This document shows positions 19,201 through 27,907 of a stretch of 64,000 bases of DNA, one piece after another. Under the pieces are notes generated by a model. It was not told the origin of the DNA and did not search any database. It worked only from the letters and a program-made list of their open reading frames with translations. This DNA comes from Dokdonella fugitiva (GTDB lineage: Bacteria; Pseudomonadota; Gammaproteobacteria; Xanthomonadales; Rhodanobacteraceae). The stretch covers positions 372,001-436,000 of the forward strand of contig NZ_SLWQ01000003.1 of assembly GCF_004342425.1 (NCBI RefSeq), given 5' to 3'. The position numbers were made by a program, and so were the translations under genes. Positions within the stretch are counted from its first letter, which is position 1; every line of letters begins with the position of its first letter.

Positions 19201-19227
19201 AACGGCCCGCCTCTGCGGGCCGTTTGC
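19201..19227 (+). terminator. Terminator after rpoH
   Basis: AACGGCCCGC and its exact inverse GCGGGCCGTT form a 10-bp stem with a CTCT loop, followed by TTTG. It lies between the convergent rpoH and beta-helix genes and, with A-rich flanks on one side and T-rich on the other, could serve both directions. Confidence 0.7.
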
Positions 19228-19243
19228 GTCCGGGGCTCCGGGG

Positions 19244-20521
19244 TCACGCGTCGTAGCCGTTGGCGAAGATCGCGTCGCCGACTTCCCACGCGCCGATATC
19301 GACCGCCGGGCCGACGATGCGCGTCTCGCCGTCGAGATCGACCGCGATGCCTGCCGCGTACAGCGAATTGCCGGCGTCGCGGGCCGGTGAGTCGGCGCGC
19401 AGGCGCCAATCGCCGCCGCCGACGAAGGCTGGATCGGCCTCGACGGTTCCCGCGCCGGGCGTGAAGTCGTTCGGGCCGTTGTCGAACACGAGGTTGTGCT
19501 CGTTGGCGAAACCGCCGCCCGCGGCGGCGCCGATGACGACGCCGTGCGAATCGTTGCCGGCGACGAGCGTATTGGCGAGCGTGCCGGTCAGGCTCGCGCC
19601 GGTGCTCACGCTCGCGATGAAGCCGGTGTGGTTGCCGACGAGCGTGTTGCCGAACACGTCGGCGTGCAGGCTGCCCGCGTTCGCGCGCAGCGAGACGGCC
19701 GCGGGCTGCGGGCCCATGACACCGACGGTTCCGGTCACGAGATTGTTGAACACGCGCGCATCGAGCGTGCCGCCCGCGCCGTACTGCACGAGCACGATGC
19801 CGCCGTTGTAGCCGGTCGCCTCGATACGGTTGTGCTGCAGCAGCACGTCGGCCGCACCATCGTCGTTGTTCACGAGGATCGCGCCCAGCGTGCTCCACGA
19901 GCCACCGTCGAGGATCATGTTGCGCTCGATCGCGCCGGTCGTCGCGCCGGGCAGGTCGTCGATGCCGATCGCCGCGATGTCGTCACCGTGCAGGAAGCCG
20001 AGCCGGACGTCGTTGTCGGTGATGGCGAAGTCGACCGGCCCGGTCGGCGCGGCGCCGAACGTGGTCACGCTGATCGCGGTGCGGTTCGCATCCAGTCCTT
20101 CGGCCTCGACCACGTTGCCGCGGATCGTCACGTCGAACGCGCCGCTGCCGGCCTGGTACGCCGTGATCGAGCCGCCGCGGACCGTCAGGCCCTCGATCAC
20201 GATCGTGACCTGCGAGTTGCCGCCGAAGGCGTCGATCACGTCGGTGGACGATCCCGCCTGCAGCACCGGCGTGAAGCCCTCGGCTGCGCGCAGGGTCAGG
20301 CTCTTTCCCTGGATCTCGAGCGACGCCTCGATCGGGCCGTCGCTGGCGATCTCCACGACATCACCCGCGCCGGCGCCCGCGATGCACGCCTGAAGTGTGG
20401 TCGCGCATGGAGGCGCTCCGGGCCAGGTCAGCGTGGTTGCGCCGGCCGGGGCGATCGCGAGCAGCGCGGCGAGCGCGGAAGATGCGTGGCGGGACCTCAC
20501 GCGAAACGGGTGGGGAAGCAT
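19244..20521 (-). CDS. Secreted right-handed beta-helix protein with IFANGYDA tail
   Basis: The 425-residue precursor has a signal peptide (MLPHPFRVRSRH, hydrophobic core to ATT near residue 30) and then repeated short strands rich in Asn, Gly, Val and Asp (ITDNDV, IERNMI, LQHNRI, FNNLV, FGNTLV, ANTLVAGN), the pattern of a parallel beta-helix. Near the end comes DSPARDAGN and VDIGAWE, which resembles the end of choice-of-anchor Q proteins, followed directly by GDAIFANGYDA. It is probably an exported surface or extracellular protein of unknown ligand. It is divergent from the regulator gene at 20658, which may control it. Confidence 0.8.
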   Translation of the reverse strand: MLPHPFRVRSRHASSALAALLAIAPAGATTLTWPGAPPCATTLQACIAGAGAGDVVEIASDGPIEASLEIQGKSLTLRAAEGFTPVLQAGSSTDVIDAFGGNSQVTIVIEGLTVRGGSITAYQAGSGAFDVTIRGNVVEAEGLDANRTAISVTTFGAAPTGPVDFAITDNDVRLGFLHGDDIAAIGIDDLPGATTGAIERNMILDGGSWSTLGAILVNNDDGAADVLLQHNRIEATGYNGGIVLVQYGAGGTLDARVFNNLVTGTVGVMGPQPAAVSLRANAGSLHADVFGNTLVGNHTGFIASVSTGASLTGTLANTLVAGNDSHGVVIGAAAGGGFANEHNLVFDNGPNDFTPGAGTVEADPAFVGGGDWRLRADSPARDAGNSLYAAGIAVDLDGETRIVGPAVDIGAWEVGDAIFANGYDA

Positions 20522-20657
20522 GCGGGCGCCTCATGGACGTGAAGCCCCGGGTAACGCCGTCGCGCGCTCGAGACGGACACCGCGCGTCGCGAACGCGCCG
20601 CCCCGTCGTCGCGCGCGTTCCTCGTCAGCCTGCGCCGCGCGCGCTAACCTCTGGCGG

Positions 20658-22988
20658 ATGACTGCACCTGGTTTCGAATTCGGCGAGTACCGCTTCCTGC
20701 CGTCCGCACGCGAGTTGTGGCGCGGCGCGCGCCGCGTGACCTTGCCGCGCCGCACGTTCGAGTGCATCGAGCACCTGATCGCGCACCGCGATCGCGCGGT
20801 TGGTCGCGACGAACTCGTCGCCGCGGTGTTCGGCCGCTCCAACGTCTCCGACGCGCAGCTCGGCCAGATCGTGCTGCGCGCACGCCGCGCCCTCGGCGAC
20901 GACGGCAACGTGCAGCACACGATCCGCACGATCGCGGGCTACGGCTACCGCTGGGTCGCCGACACGCGCGAGATCGAAGCCGAAGCCGGCGAGGTCGGCG
21001 TGGCCGCGGTCGCACCCGTGCCGAGGCCGGCCGCGCCGCGATGGGCGCGCCGTGGCATCGCCTTCATGGCAGCGGCGCTCGCGGCGCTCGCGCTCGCCGC
21101 CGCATTGATCGCGCGCCGTGACGCGACGCGGCCGGATACGCACGGCATTGCCGGCAGCGAAACGCTGGCGGTGCTGCCGATCCAGGTCGACGGCCTGCGC
21201 GAGGATGCCTGGGTGCGTCTCGGCGCGATGGACCTCGTCGCCGAGCGCCTGCGCCAGGCCGGGCTCACCGTGCCACCGAGCGAGAATGTGCTCGGCCTGC
21301 TCACCGCCCCGCCCGAGGGCAATGCCGAAGCCGGCGTGCGCGACGCCACCGGCGCGCGCTACCTCGTGCGGGGTCGCGCGCATCACGACGCCGGTGGCTG
21401 GCGCGTCGAACTCGCCGCGGAGCCCGAGCACGGCATCGCGATCCCGGTCACGTTCGCTGCGCATGACGCGATCGATGCCGCGCGCGGCGCGGGCGACCTG
21501 CTGCTCGCGGCGCTCGGCCGGCGCGCGCCCGCGGCGGCGCGCGAGTCCGACACGGCGCTCGACGAGGCGCTGCAGCGCGCGCGTGCGGCGATGCTCGCCA
21601 ACGAGCTGGACACCGCGCGCGAGATCCTCGGCGCGTCGCCGCAGCTCGCCGCGCAGCCCGCGCAACTGGCCTGGCGCCTCGCCCAGGTCGACCTGCGCGC
21701 AGGCCGGCTCGATCGCGCCGAAGCGGCGCTCGACGGCGTGCTCGCGCAAGCGGCGACGCAAGCCGATCCGCGCCTGCGCGCCGACGTGCTCGTTGCGCGC
21801 GGCTCGACGCGGATCCGGCGCGGCGCGTTCGAGGACGGCGGGCGCGACTTCGACGCCGCGCTGCTCCTGCTCGGCGAGCAGCACGCGCTCGCGCGTGGCC
21901 AGGCGTTGCTCGGTCGCGCCAACAGCCGCGTCGCGGCGCATCGCTACGATGAAGCACTGGCCGACTTCGGCGCCGCGCGCGTCGACCTCGAAGGCGCGGG
22001 CGACGCGCTCGGCGTCACGCGCGTCGACGCCAACCTCGGCATGCTCGAACTCTATCGTGGCCGACCTGCTGCCGCGCTCGACTACCTGCCCGGTGCAGCG
22101 GACCGCTTCCAGTCCTACGGCGCGCTGCACGAACTGTTGCTGACCCTGACCGGCATCGTCGAGGCGCAGCTCGCGATGCTGCAGCGGGACGACGCGTGGG
22201 CGACGGTCGAGCGCGCGTCGGCGCTGCGCGAGCGCATCACCGATCCGGACCAGCGCGTCGACCTGCTGCTCAATCGCGCGCAGGTGCTCGACGGCGCGGG
22301 CCGTCATCGCGAAGGCCGCGCCGCCCTGCAGCAGGCGGCGGCGATCGCGACCTCGGGCAACCGCGTGCTGCAGGCACGCCTGCGGGCGCTCGAAGCCGAT
22401 CTCGCCGTGCGTGAGCAACGCTGGGCCGATGCCGGGCGCGCGGCCGCCGAGGCGCTCGCCGACTGGCCGGCGTCGGGCGCCGACGGCGATCGCAACGCGG
22501 TCGTCCGGCTGCGCCAGCGCGCGCTGCTCGCGCTCGATCGCGCCGGCGAGGCGCAGGCCTTGCTCGACCGCCTGCGCGAAGCGCCGGCGGCCGCCGCGAC
22601 CGAACCGGGCGCGGTCGACGACGCGCTCGCGATGGCAGAATGGTGCATCCACCGGCGCGACGGCGCCGGCGCGCGTGCGTGGCTGCAATTCGCCGCCGCG
22701 ACGGCCGACCGGCGCGGCGTGCCCGCCGAGATCGTCGCGGTCGCCACGGTGCAGGGCCCATTCCTGCTCGAGGCGGGCGAGCGCGACGACGCGGTCGCGG
22801 TGATCGGCCGCGTCGCACCGTGGGCCGGGCGCGACTTCGACAGTGCACTGCTGCAGTTGCGCCTGTTCCGCGCCCTCGGGCCGCGCGAGGCCTGGTTCAA
22901 CGCGTTGCGCCAGGCGCAGGCGCTCGCCGGCGAACGCGAGATCCCGGCGCTGCTGCTGGCCCCGCCGGACGCTCCAGCCGCGCGATGA
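20658..22988 (+). CDS. ToxR/CadC-like membrane regulator with TPR-type sensor domain
   Basis: The 776-residue protein opens with an OmpR-type winged helix (about 8-102; LPRRTFECIEHLI, DAQLGQIVLRARRALGD and TIAGYGYRW are the recognisable parts). A single transmembrane helix follows at about 133-152, then some 620 residues of helical repeats resembling TPRs, expected in the periplasm. This places DNA binding and sensing in one membrane protein, as in CadC. The start is ATG 20658, at the first residue of the winged helix. It lies between two genes for exported proteins that share an IF tail, one divergent and one downstream (112-bp gap), which are candidate targets. Confidence 0.85.
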   Translation: MTAPGFEFGEYRFLPSARELWRGARRVTLPRRTFECIEHLIAHRDRAVGRDELVAAVFGRSNVSDAQLGQIVLRARRALGDDGNVQHTIRTIAGYGYRWVADTREIEAEAGEVGVAAVAPVPRPAAPRWARRGIAFMAAALAALALAAALIARRDATRPDTHGIAGSETLAVLPIQVDGLREDAWVRLGAMDLVAERLRQAGLTVPPSENVLGLLTAPPEGNAEAGVRDATGARYLVRGRAHHDAGGWRVELAAEPEHGIAIPVTFAAHDAIDAARGAGDLLLAALGRRAPAAARESDTALDEALQRARAAMLANELDTAREILGASPQLAAQPAQLAWRLAQVDLRAGRLDRAEAALDGVLAQAATQADPRLRADVLVARGSTRIRRGAFEDGGRDFDAALLLLGEQHALARGQALLGRANSRVAAHRYDEALADFGAARVDLEGAGDALGVTRVDANLGMLELYRGRPAAALDYLPGAADRFQSYGALHELLLTLTGIVEAQLAMLQRDDAWATVERASALRERITDPDQRVDLLLNRAQVLDGAGRHREGRAALQQAAAIATSGNRVLQARLRALEADLAVREQRWADAGRAAAEALADWPASGADGDRNAVVRLRQRALLALDRAGEAQALLDRLREAPAAAATEPGAVDDALAMAEWCIHRRDGAGARAWLQFAAATADRRGVPAEIVAVATVQGPFLLEAGERDDAVAVIGRVAPWAGRDFDSALLQLRLFRALGPREAWFNALRQAQALAGEREIPALLLAPPDAPAAR

Positions 22989-23100
22989 ATGCGTTCGTCA
23001 TGCGGCGCGGACGCGCTCGTCATGCGCTTGGAACGCGCTTGGAGTGACCCTGCGGCGGCGCGGACGGAAGCTGGCCGGACCCCACTGCCGGAGCCGTTCC

Positions 23101-24300
23101 ATGATCGCGTCGACGTCCCACCTCCGCCCGTTCCTGCGTCCGCTGTGCGCGGCCGTGCTGCTCTGCGGCGCGTCCGGCGCCGTCGCCGATTCGGTCACGC
23201 TGGTCGAACTGCCCGCGCCCGATGGCTATCCGGTCGCCGGCGCGACCAACATCACCGCGGACGGCACGGTCATCGGCGTCGCCTATCCGGAAGGCCTCGT
23301 CGTGCGCTGGCAACCGGGCGCCGAACCCGAGGTGCTCGGTGGCGGCATGACGTTCACGCTCGACAACATCACCCCGGTCGTCTCCAAGGACGGCGCCGTG
23401 ATCGCGACGACCGGCTACTTCGACGAGGGCGGCGATGCGCCCGTCGCGGCGCCTGAAATCTGGACCGGCGGCACGGACTGGGCGCGCATCACGGGCGCGA
23501 GCGCCGAGCTCGGCAGCGCGTCGGTATTCGGCATCTCCGCCGACGGCAACGTGCTGACCGGGTCGGCGGAGCCAGCCGTGCCACCCGCGGAAGGTCCGTG
23601 GCCGCAGCTGCCATGGATGTGGACCGCGGCGGACGGCCAGGTCCGGCTCGCGCTGCCGGCCGACGCATTCAGCGCGCAGGCATGGGCCGCATCGAACGAC
23701 GGCCACGTCGTCGCCGGCTTCGGCCGGACGTCCTCGGGCGACTTCACGCGCTACGCCCTGCGCTGGGACGATGGCGTGCCGAGCTGGATCACGGACGCGA
23801 ATGGCCAGCGTGTCGGCCAGGTGATCGGCTGCAACAGCGACTGCTCGGTCATCGTCGGCGCCGGCGTCGAGAACGGCCAGGGCGATCCGCGCGCGTGGCG
23901 CTGGCGGGCCGGCGTCGGCCTCGAATACCTCGACCTCCCCGAAGGCGCGCAGGCGGGCGCGGTCACCTACGCCTTCGAATCGAGCGAGGACGGCAACGTC
24001 ATCGTCGGCAGCTACGTCGTGTTCGACCCGAACCTCGGGCCGACCAACCACGGCTTCTACTGGACCGCAGCCGATGGTCCGCAGGACATCACCGGTTTCC
24101 TCGCCGGCTGGGGCATCGACTTCGGTGCGGCGGACTGGATCGACCTGCTCGTCGTCGGCGTCACGCCGGACGGACGTACCCTGCTGCTCAACGGATTGGA
24201 CGCGGACTACCAGCGTCGTCGCGCGGTCGTGCAGGTGCAGCAGGACGACTGGATCTTCGCCGACAGCTTCGAGGGATTCGGGCCGCTGCGCGCGGACTGA
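23101..24300 (+). CDS. Secreted HAF-type repeat protein with IFADSFE tail
   Basis: The 399-residue precursor has a signal peptide (MIASTSHLRPFLR, hydrophobic, ending GAVAD near residue 30). The mature protein holds about seven beta-strand repeats with the pattern (S/A)xDGxVxxGxxxxxxGxxxxAxRW, for example SNDGHVVAGFGRTSSG and SEDGNVIVGSYVVFD, like the HAF extracellular repeat family. It ends DDWIFADSFEGFGPLRAD, close to the other IF tails but with Ser in place of Gly and an 8-residue extension. Function unknown. It follows the ToxR-like regulator gene and is convergent with priA. Confidence 0.8.
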   Translation: MIASTSHLRPFLRPLCAAVLLCGASGAVADSVTLVELPAPDGYPVAGATNITADGTVIGVAYPEGLVVRWQPGAEPEVLGGGMTFTLDNITPVVSKDGAVIATTGYFDEGGDAPVAAPEIWTGGTDWARITGASAELGSASVFGISADGNVLTGSAEPAVPPAEGPWPQLPWMWTAADGQVRLALPADAFSAQAWAASNDGHVVAGFGRTSSGDFTRYALRWDDGVPSWITDANGQRVGQVIGCNSDCSVIVGAGVENGQGDPRAWRWRAGVGLEYLDLPEGAQAGAVTYAFESSEDGNVIVGSYVVFDPNLGPTNHGFYWTAADGPQDITGFLAGWGIDFGAADWIDLLVVGVTPDGRTLLLNGLDADYQRRRAVVQVQQDDWIFADSFEGFGPLRAD

Positions 24301-24319
24301 GCGCAGCGGGCGCCGCGCG

Positions 24320-26491
24320 TCAGTACAGATCGACCGGATCGACGTCGATCGACCAGCGCACGCGGCGCTCGTCCGGCAGCGCGCGCACCGCGTCGAGCCA
24401 GGCGGGCAGGAACGCCTGCAGCGGCGCGCGCTCGCCGGCCTCGACGAGGATCTGCGCGCGCCAGGCGCCGGCGCGGCGTGGCATCGGCGCGGCAAGCGGA
24501 CCGTGCAGGTTCACGCCGCTCGCCCTGCCGGCGGCGGCCGCGGCCGCGCGCAGGAAGCGGTCGAGCAGGTCCTGCTGCGGCGCCTCCGCACGCAACAGCG
24601 CGAACTGCACGAACGGTGGCAGGCCCGCGTCGCGCCGTTCCTGCAGCAGGCGTGAGGCGAGCGCGCGGTAGCCGCCGTTGAGCAGCACCTCGAGCAGCGG
24701 GTGCGCGGGGTCGTGCGTCTGCAGGATCACGCTGCCGGGACGATCGGCGCGCCCGGCGCGGCCGGCGACCTGCACGACGAGCTGGCCGAGGCGTTCGCCG
24801 GCGCGGAAGTCGACGCTGTAGAGCCCTTCGTCGACACCGACCACGACCACCAGGGTGAGGTGCGGGAGGTCGTGGCCCTTGGCGAGCATCTGCGTGCCGA
24901 CGAGGATGCGCGCGCCGCCTTCCGGCAGGCTGTCGAGCAGCGCGTCGCGCAGGCGCCGCCCGCGCGTCGTGTCGCGATCGACGCGCACGACCGGCACGCC
25001 GGGGAACTGCGCACCGAGTGCGTCCTCGAGCCGTTCGGTGCCTTCACCGAGTGCATGCAGGGCGAGCCCGCTGCACGACGGACATGCGGCGGGCACGCGC
25101 TCCTCGTGGCCGCAATGGTGGCAGCGCAGCCGGCCTTCGCGCTTGTGCAGGGTGAGCGCGCGCTCGCAGTCGGGGCAGCGGGCGCTCCAGCCGCAGTCGT
25201 GGCAGAGCAGCACCGGCGCATAGCCGCGTCGGTTGCGGAACACGAGCACCTGTTCGTCGCGCGCGAGGCAGGCCGCGATCGCCTCCAGTGCGGTGCGGGC
25301 GAGACCGTGTTGCAGGCGCTGCCGGCGCAGGTCGACCACTTGCAGCGTCGGCGGCCGCGCGCGACCCGCGCGCTGGTCGAGGCGGAGCAGGCGGTAGCGC
25401 TTCGCCTCGACGTTGGCGAGGCTTTCGAGCGAGGGCGTCGCGGAACCGAGCACGACCGGGATGCCGAGCGCCTTGGCGCGCACGAGCGCGAGATCGCGCG
25501 CGTGGTAGCGGAAGCCTTCCTGCTGCTTGTACGACCCGTCGTGCTCCTCGTCGACGATGATCACGCCGGGGCGCGCGAGCGGCACGAGCACGGCCGAGCG
25601 CGTGCCGAGCACGAGCGGCGCCTCGCCGCGCGCGGCGGCGAGCCAGGCGCGCGCGCGCTCGACCTCGCCGAGGCCGGAATGCAACGCGGCAACGTCGACG
25701 CCGAGGCGTTCGCGGAAACGGCGCAGTGCCTGCGGCGTCAGCGCGATCTCCGGCACGAGCACGAGCGCCTGGCGGCCGCGCGCGAGGCAGTCGCGGATGA
25801 TCTCGAGGTAGACCTCGGTCTTGCCGCTGCCGGTGACGCCGTCGAGCAGGAATGGCGCGAAGCCGCCGCCCGCGCCGATCACCGCCTGCGCCGCCTCGCG
25901 CTGCGCGTCGTTGAGCGGCGGACCGGCGCTCGCCGCGGCAGCCTGCGCGGGCGTGGCGAGGCGGCAGCGGGCGATCCAGCCGCGCGCGAGCGCGTTGCGC
26001 CGCGCCGCCGCGCCCGCGAGGGCGTCGAGCCGCGTCGTCGCGAGCGGCCCGGCGACGAGGGCTTCGAGCAGGCTCGCGATGCGCGTGCCGCGGCGCGGCG
26101 TCGCGGCGGCGAGCGCCGCGGCACCGGCCGGCGTGAGTTCGGCCGCGGCGATGCCGCCGGGTGGCAGCGCACGTGCGTTGCGCAGGCTCGTCGGCAGCGC
26201 CGCGAACAGCACTTCGCCGAGCGGATGCTGGTAGTAGCGTGCCGCCCAGCGCAGGGTCGCGAGCAGCTCGCCGCCGAGCAGGGGCGCCTCGTCGAGCACC
26301 TCGCCGGCGACCTTGAGGCGAGCCTCGTCCAGGGTCGAGGCGTCCACGCGCTCGGTGACGATCCCGACCCGCTCGCGCCGTCCGAACGGCACGCGGACGC
26401 GGCTGCCGACCGCCGCGCGCGCGGCCCCCTCGCGGTAGTCGAACAGGGTGTGCAATGGCACGGGCAGGGCGACGCGCAGGATCGAAGTCAT
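24320..26491 (-). CDS. priA: Primosomal replication helicase PriA
   Basis: PriA restarts stalled replication forks by recognising fork structures and loading the replicative helicase. The 723-residue protein has the N-terminal 3'-DNA-binding domain (about 1-105), Walker A (GVTGSGKTE), the DEEH box (IIVDEEHD), an eight-cysteine zinc module (CHDCGWSARCPDC ... CHHCGHEERVPAACPSC, about 425-465) and helicase motif VI (VAGRAGRADRPG). Length matches E. coli PriA (732). ATG 26491 gives MTSILRVALPVPLH, the usual start. It is divergent from the ECF gene across an AT-rich region carrying DnaA boxes. Confidence 0.96.
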   Translation of the reverse strand: MTSILRVALPVPLHTLFDYREGAARAAVGSRVRVPFGRRERVGIVTERVDASTLDEARLKVAGEVLDEAPLLGGELLATLRWAARYYQHPLGEVLFAALPTSLRNARALPPGGIAAAELTPAGAAALAAATPRRGTRIASLLEALVAGPLATTRLDALAGAAARRNALARGWIARCRLATPAQAAAASAGPPLNDAQREAAQAVIGAGGGFAPFLLDGVTGSGKTEVYLEIIRDCLARGRQALVLVPEIALTPQALRRFRERLGVDVAALHSGLGEVERARAWLAAARGEAPLVLGTRSAVLVPLARPGVIIVDEEHDGSYKQQEGFRYHARDLALVRAKALGIPVVLGSATPSLESLANVEAKRYRLLRLDQRAGRARPPTLQVVDLRRQRLQHGLARTALEAIAACLARDEQVLVFRNRRGYAPVLLCHDCGWSARCPDCERALTLHKREGRLRCHHCGHEERVPAACPSCSGLALHALGEGTERLEDALGAQFPGVPVVRVDRDTTRGRRLRDALLDSLPEGGARILVGTQMLAKGHDLPHLTLVVVVGVDEGLYSVDFRAGERLGQLVVQVAGRAGRADRPGSVILQTHDPAHPLLEVLLNGGYRALASRLLQERRDAGLPPFVQFALLRAEAPQQDLLDRFLRAAAAAAGRASGVNLHGPLAAPMPRRAGAWRAQILVEAGERAPLQAFLPAWLDAVRALPDERRVRWSIDVDPVDLY

Positions 26492-26960
26492 GGTCGTGGG
26501 AAGCGGAAAACCCGCGCAGGATGCCGTGTATTCGGGGCGAGCGCAGCCGGCCGGACCGCTTGCCGTCGGTTTCTCACGTAACTTTCAGAACTTCACCCTA
26601 AGTCACCATGGCAGCGGGGAAAACATGCTTATCCACAACATGTGTGGATAACTCTGTGGATCACTGTGCCGCGAGCCCTGCCCGAGGCGCGAAACCAAGC
26701 CGTGCGATACGGGTTGGTGAAAGTTTAATCAATCTGTAATGACCCTTTCGTTTCAAATACTTGCATGCACGGCCCGGCTCCGCGACAGGGATCTTCACGT
26801 GCTTTCGCAGCATCGGAGCGCCGATCGCGCACGGCTGTGTACAACCGCTTGACACCGGCGTCCGCTGTCGTTCCTCGACGCAGGCTGCGGATGGGCCGTC
26901 AACCGATCCGCCGCAGCCGCGTTGGATCGCAGCGAAAGCCCCCGGAAAGGCCGTTGCACG
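26492..26960. other. 469-bp AT-rich region between priA and an ECF sigma gene
   Basis: The stretch 26570-26765 is clearly less GC-rich than its surroundings. It holds the DnaA boxes listed separately, an AT-rich run (AAAGTTTAATCAATCTGTAATG, split here as 26720-26730 and 26731-26741) with a -10-like TGTAAT at 26735-26740, and a TTGACA at 26849-26854 with no matching -10. No reading frame here looks coding. It must include the promoters for priA and the sigma factor, and it resembles replication-origin sequence in composition. Confidence 0.6.
26629..26663. other. DnaA-box cluster
   Basis: A perfect DnaA box TTATCCACA (26629-26637) faces a second perfect box in inverse orientation, TGTGGATAA (26643-26651), with 5 bases between them. 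A third site TGTGGATCA (26655-26663) has one mismatch and lies 3 bases further on. The spacing and orientation are like those in gammaproteobacterial origins, but no dnaA, dnaN, rpmH or mnmG gene is in the window. Confidence 0.8.
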
Positions 26961-27551
26961 ATGCTTCCTGTCTCCCTGATGGCGATCCCCGGCGAGCGCA
27001 TGACCGATGACGCCCGGCGCCTCGACGCTTCACGCACGATGGACCGCTTCCTGCGCGCGGTCGAACGGCGCGCGCTGCGCATGGCCGAGCTCGCGACGCG
27101 CCAGCGCGAGGATGCGATCGACCTCGTCCAGGACGCGATGTTCGGCTTCGTGCGCAGCTACGGCACGCGCGACGCCAGCGAATGGCCGCCGTTGTTCTGG
27201 CGCGTGCTCGACAGCCGCATCCACGACTGGCACCGGCGCCAGCGCGTACGCGGGCGCTGGTTCGCCTGGCTGGATCGGCGCGAGGACGATGAGGATCCGC
27301 TCGCCGCGGTGCCCGATGCGCGCGAACCGGGGCCGCTCGCGCGGCTCGCCGATGGCGAGGCGGCGCGGGCGCTCGACGCGGCGCTGCAGGCGCTGCCGTT
27401 GCGCCAACGCCAGGCCTTCCTGCTGCGCCTCTGGGAGGGCTTGGACGTCGCCGCCACAGCGACCGCAATGCGCTGCAGCGAAGGCAGCGTCAAGACCCAT
27501 CTGTCGCGCGCGCTCGCGAACCTGCGCAACCGGCTGGAGCCGCATCGATGA
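26961..27551 (+). CDS. ECF-type RNA polymerase sigma factor
   Basis: The 196-residue protein has sigma region 2 (REDAIDLVQDAMFGFVRSYG, then LFWRVLDSRIHDWHRRQRVR) and region 4 (LPLRQRQAFLLRLWEGLDVAATATAMRCSEGSVKTHLSRALANLR). ATG 26961 has GGAAAGG about 10 bases upstream; ATG 27000 (MTDDARRLD) is a good alternative. Its stop overlaps the next gene by 4 bp (ATGA), and that gene encodes a small single-span membrane protein, so a sigma/anti-sigma pair is likely. This set differs from the kinase-linked ECF at 5568. Confidence 0.88.
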   Translation: MLPVSLMAIPGERMTDDARRLDASRTMDRFLRAVERRALRMAELATRQREDAIDLVQDAMFGFVRSYGTRDASEWPPLFWRVLDSRIHDWHRRQRVRGRWFAWLDRREDDEDPLAAVPDAREPGPLARLADGEAARALDAALQALPLRQRQAFLLRLWEGLDVAATATAMRCSEGSVKTHLSRALANLRNRLEPHR

Positions 27552-27907
27552 ACACGCCCCCGCGCGAACCCTGGCTCGATCGTTCGCTCGCCCTGCTCGA
27601 CCAGTCGGCCGAATCGCTCGATGCGGCGACCCTGTCGCGCCTCAACCGCGCGCGCCAGGCCGCGCTCGTGCAGCCGACCCTGCGCCACTGGCGCGTCGGC
27701 CTCGCACTCGCCGGCACGGCCGCGCTCGCGCTCATGATCGGCATCGGCCATCGTGCGCTCGCGCCCGCGACGCGGATGCCGCCGGAGCACGTCACGGGCC
27801 AGGCCACGGCGCTGGACGTGCTCGCCGACGACGATGGTCTCGAACTCTCCGAGGATCTCGACTTCTATGCATGGTTCGATGCCGAGCAGGACGATGTCGA
27901 CGGCTGA
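27548..27907 (+). CDS. Small membrane protein, probable anti-sigma partner
   Basis: The 119-residue protein has a soluble N-terminal part (1-48, beginning MNTPPREPWLDRSLALLDQS), one transmembrane helix (about 49-66, VGLALAGTAALALMIGIG) and an acidic C-terminal end (DDDGLELSEDLDFYAWFD). The topology, size and overlap with the ECF gene suit an anti-sigma factor or similar regulator, but there is no zinc-binding HxxxCxxC motif of the ZAS type and I do not recognise the family with certainty (DUF3619 is possible). It overlaps the DUF3106 gene by 14 bp. Confidence 0.65.
   Translation: MNTPPREPWLDRSLALLDQSAESLDAATLSRLNRARQAALVQPTLRHWRVGLALAGTAALALMIGIGHRALAPATRMPPEHVTGQATALDVLADDDGLELSEDLDFYAWFDAEQDDVDG

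Noticed and set aside
26849-26854. TTGACA upstream of the ECF gene as a -35 box
   Set aside because: No acceptable -10 sequence lies 16-18 bases downstream (TCCTCG there), so a promoter call is not supported.
26492-26960. Calling the DnaA-box region oriC outright
   Set aside because: No dnaA/dnaN/rpmH/mnmG neighbours and no skew data; kept as a candidate only.
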